From Pseudidiomarina aestuarii (GTDB lineage: Bacteria; Pseudomonadota; Gammaproteobacteria; Enterobacterales; Alteromonadaceae), in NCBI GenBank assembly GCA_003030745.1, contig PYVG01000027.1:1-15846 (forward strand): a stretch of 15,846 nt of DNA, in the 5' to 3' direction. A model generated the notes under the pieces. That model did not search any database. It was not told the origin of the DNA and saw only the letters and a program-made list of their open reading frames with translations. Below, piece by piece: positions 15,357 to 15,846 of the stretch. The translations under genes were made by a program, and so were the position numbers. Each line of letters begins with the position of its first letter. The stretch's first letter is position 1.

Positions 15357-15846
15357 TTATTTTTTCTCGTCTTTAACTTCTTCAAACTCAGCGTCAACCG
15401 CGTCGTCGTTGCTTTGCTTGGCTTGCCCATCTTCAGCACCACCCGCATCAGCCTGTTGAGCTTGTTGCTGAGCTGCTTCCATTAGCTTACCTGAGGCTTC
15501 GATCAACGCTTGTTGCTTCGCTTCAATCGCTTCTTTGTCGTTGCTCTTCACCGCGGCTTCGAGCTCATTGATGGCTGCTTCAATACTTTCTTTATCAGCA
15601 GCATCTAAGTTGTCACCCACTTCAGCAAGTTGCTTCTTGGTGGCATGAGCCAGACTATCCGCTTGGTTACGAACTTGGACCATCTCTTCAAACTTGCGAT
15701 CTTCTTCCGCGTTTGCTTCCGCGTCACGAACCATTTTTTCGACTTCATCATCGCTGAGTCCAGAAGACGCTTTAATCGTGATCTTCTGTTCTTTGCCTGT
15801 ATCTTTGTCTTTCGCCGATACATGCAAGATACCGTCCGCATCAATA
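15357..15846 (-). CDS. dnaK: Chaperone DnaK (Hsp70), C-terminal part, cut by the window edge
   Basis: The visible 162 codons are the 3' end of dnaK. The frame is open to base 15846 and starts within the substrate-binding domain ([20 protein letters not shown]), so the gene continues beyond the window and the Met-like codon at 15827 is internal. The helical lid follows ([20 protein letters not shown]), then a Gln/Ala-rich linker. The C-terminus, [16 protein letters not shown], has the conserved acidic EEV-type tail. The ATPase domain is not in the window. It is first in the dnaK-dnaJ order. Confidence 0.97.
   Translation of the reverse strand, partial: IDADGILHVSAKDKDTGKEQKITIKASSGLSDDEVEKMVRDAEANAEEDRKFEEMVQVRNQADSLAHATKKQLAEVGDNLDAADKESIEAAINELEAAVKSNDKEAIEAKQQALIEASGKLMEAAQQQAQQADAGGAEDGQAKQSNDDAVDAEFEEVKDEKK

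Noticed and set aside
15357..15827. A separate small gene starting at 15827
   Set aside because: The frame stays open to the window edge and reads as typical DnaK substrate-binding domain, so the apparent start is internal.

Overview
The window looks like chromosomal DNA of a marine-type gammaproteobacterium, probably Alteromonadales and possibly Idiomarinaceae. The basis is the E. coli-like sequence of every housekeeping protein and the gene order dnaK-dnaJ, dapB-carA-carB-greA and yhbY/rlmE-ftsH-folP-glmM. The genus is an inference from overall impression only. Gene density is high, no spacer exceeds 200 bp, and there are no rRNA, tRNA, IS or CRISPR features that I can see.

Layout from left to right. 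Positions 1-1136 read rightward: the last 22 codons of folP, then glmM cut off at codon 355. At 1128-1131 this piece is joined head-on to the leftward genes folP (missing exactly those last codons), ftsH and rlmE. yhbY diverges from rlmE. Between yhbY and greA sits a two-gene module of divergent phage-type repressors, one CI-like and one Ner-like, with a repeat-rich control region between them. The rest is leftward: greA, carB, carA, dapB, a dicarboxylate/amino acid:cation symporter, an M48 lipoprotein protease, dnaJ, and the 3' part of dnaK running off the right edge.

How the genes work together. FtsH and DnaK/DnaJ, with the predicted envelope M48 protease, form a protein quality-control set. 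RlmE and YhbY act on the large ribosomal subunit. FolP makes dihydropteroate and GlmM makes glucosamine-1-phosphate for cell-wall precursors. CarAB makes carbamoyl phosphate for arginine and pyrimidines, DapB serves lysine and diaminopimelate synthesis, and GreA rescues stalled RNA polymerase. carB and greA overlap by ATGA, and carA and carB are 2 nt apart, so carA-carB-greA is one translation-coupled unit. It is preceded by an intrinsic-terminator hairpin placed just before the carA ribosome site, which looks like an attenuator.

The main points of interest are: (1) the inverted folP-tail/glmM segment at the left edge, whose two cut ends in folP are complementary to the base, meaning either a real micro-inversion or an assembly/amplification chimera; (2) the isolated CI/Ner-like repressor pair with no phage genes; (3) several period-7 repeat arrays in spacers, two of them arranged as inverted arrays around a centre, one touching the ribosome site of the M48 gene and one running into the 3' end of the transporter gene; (4) the carA leader hairpin.
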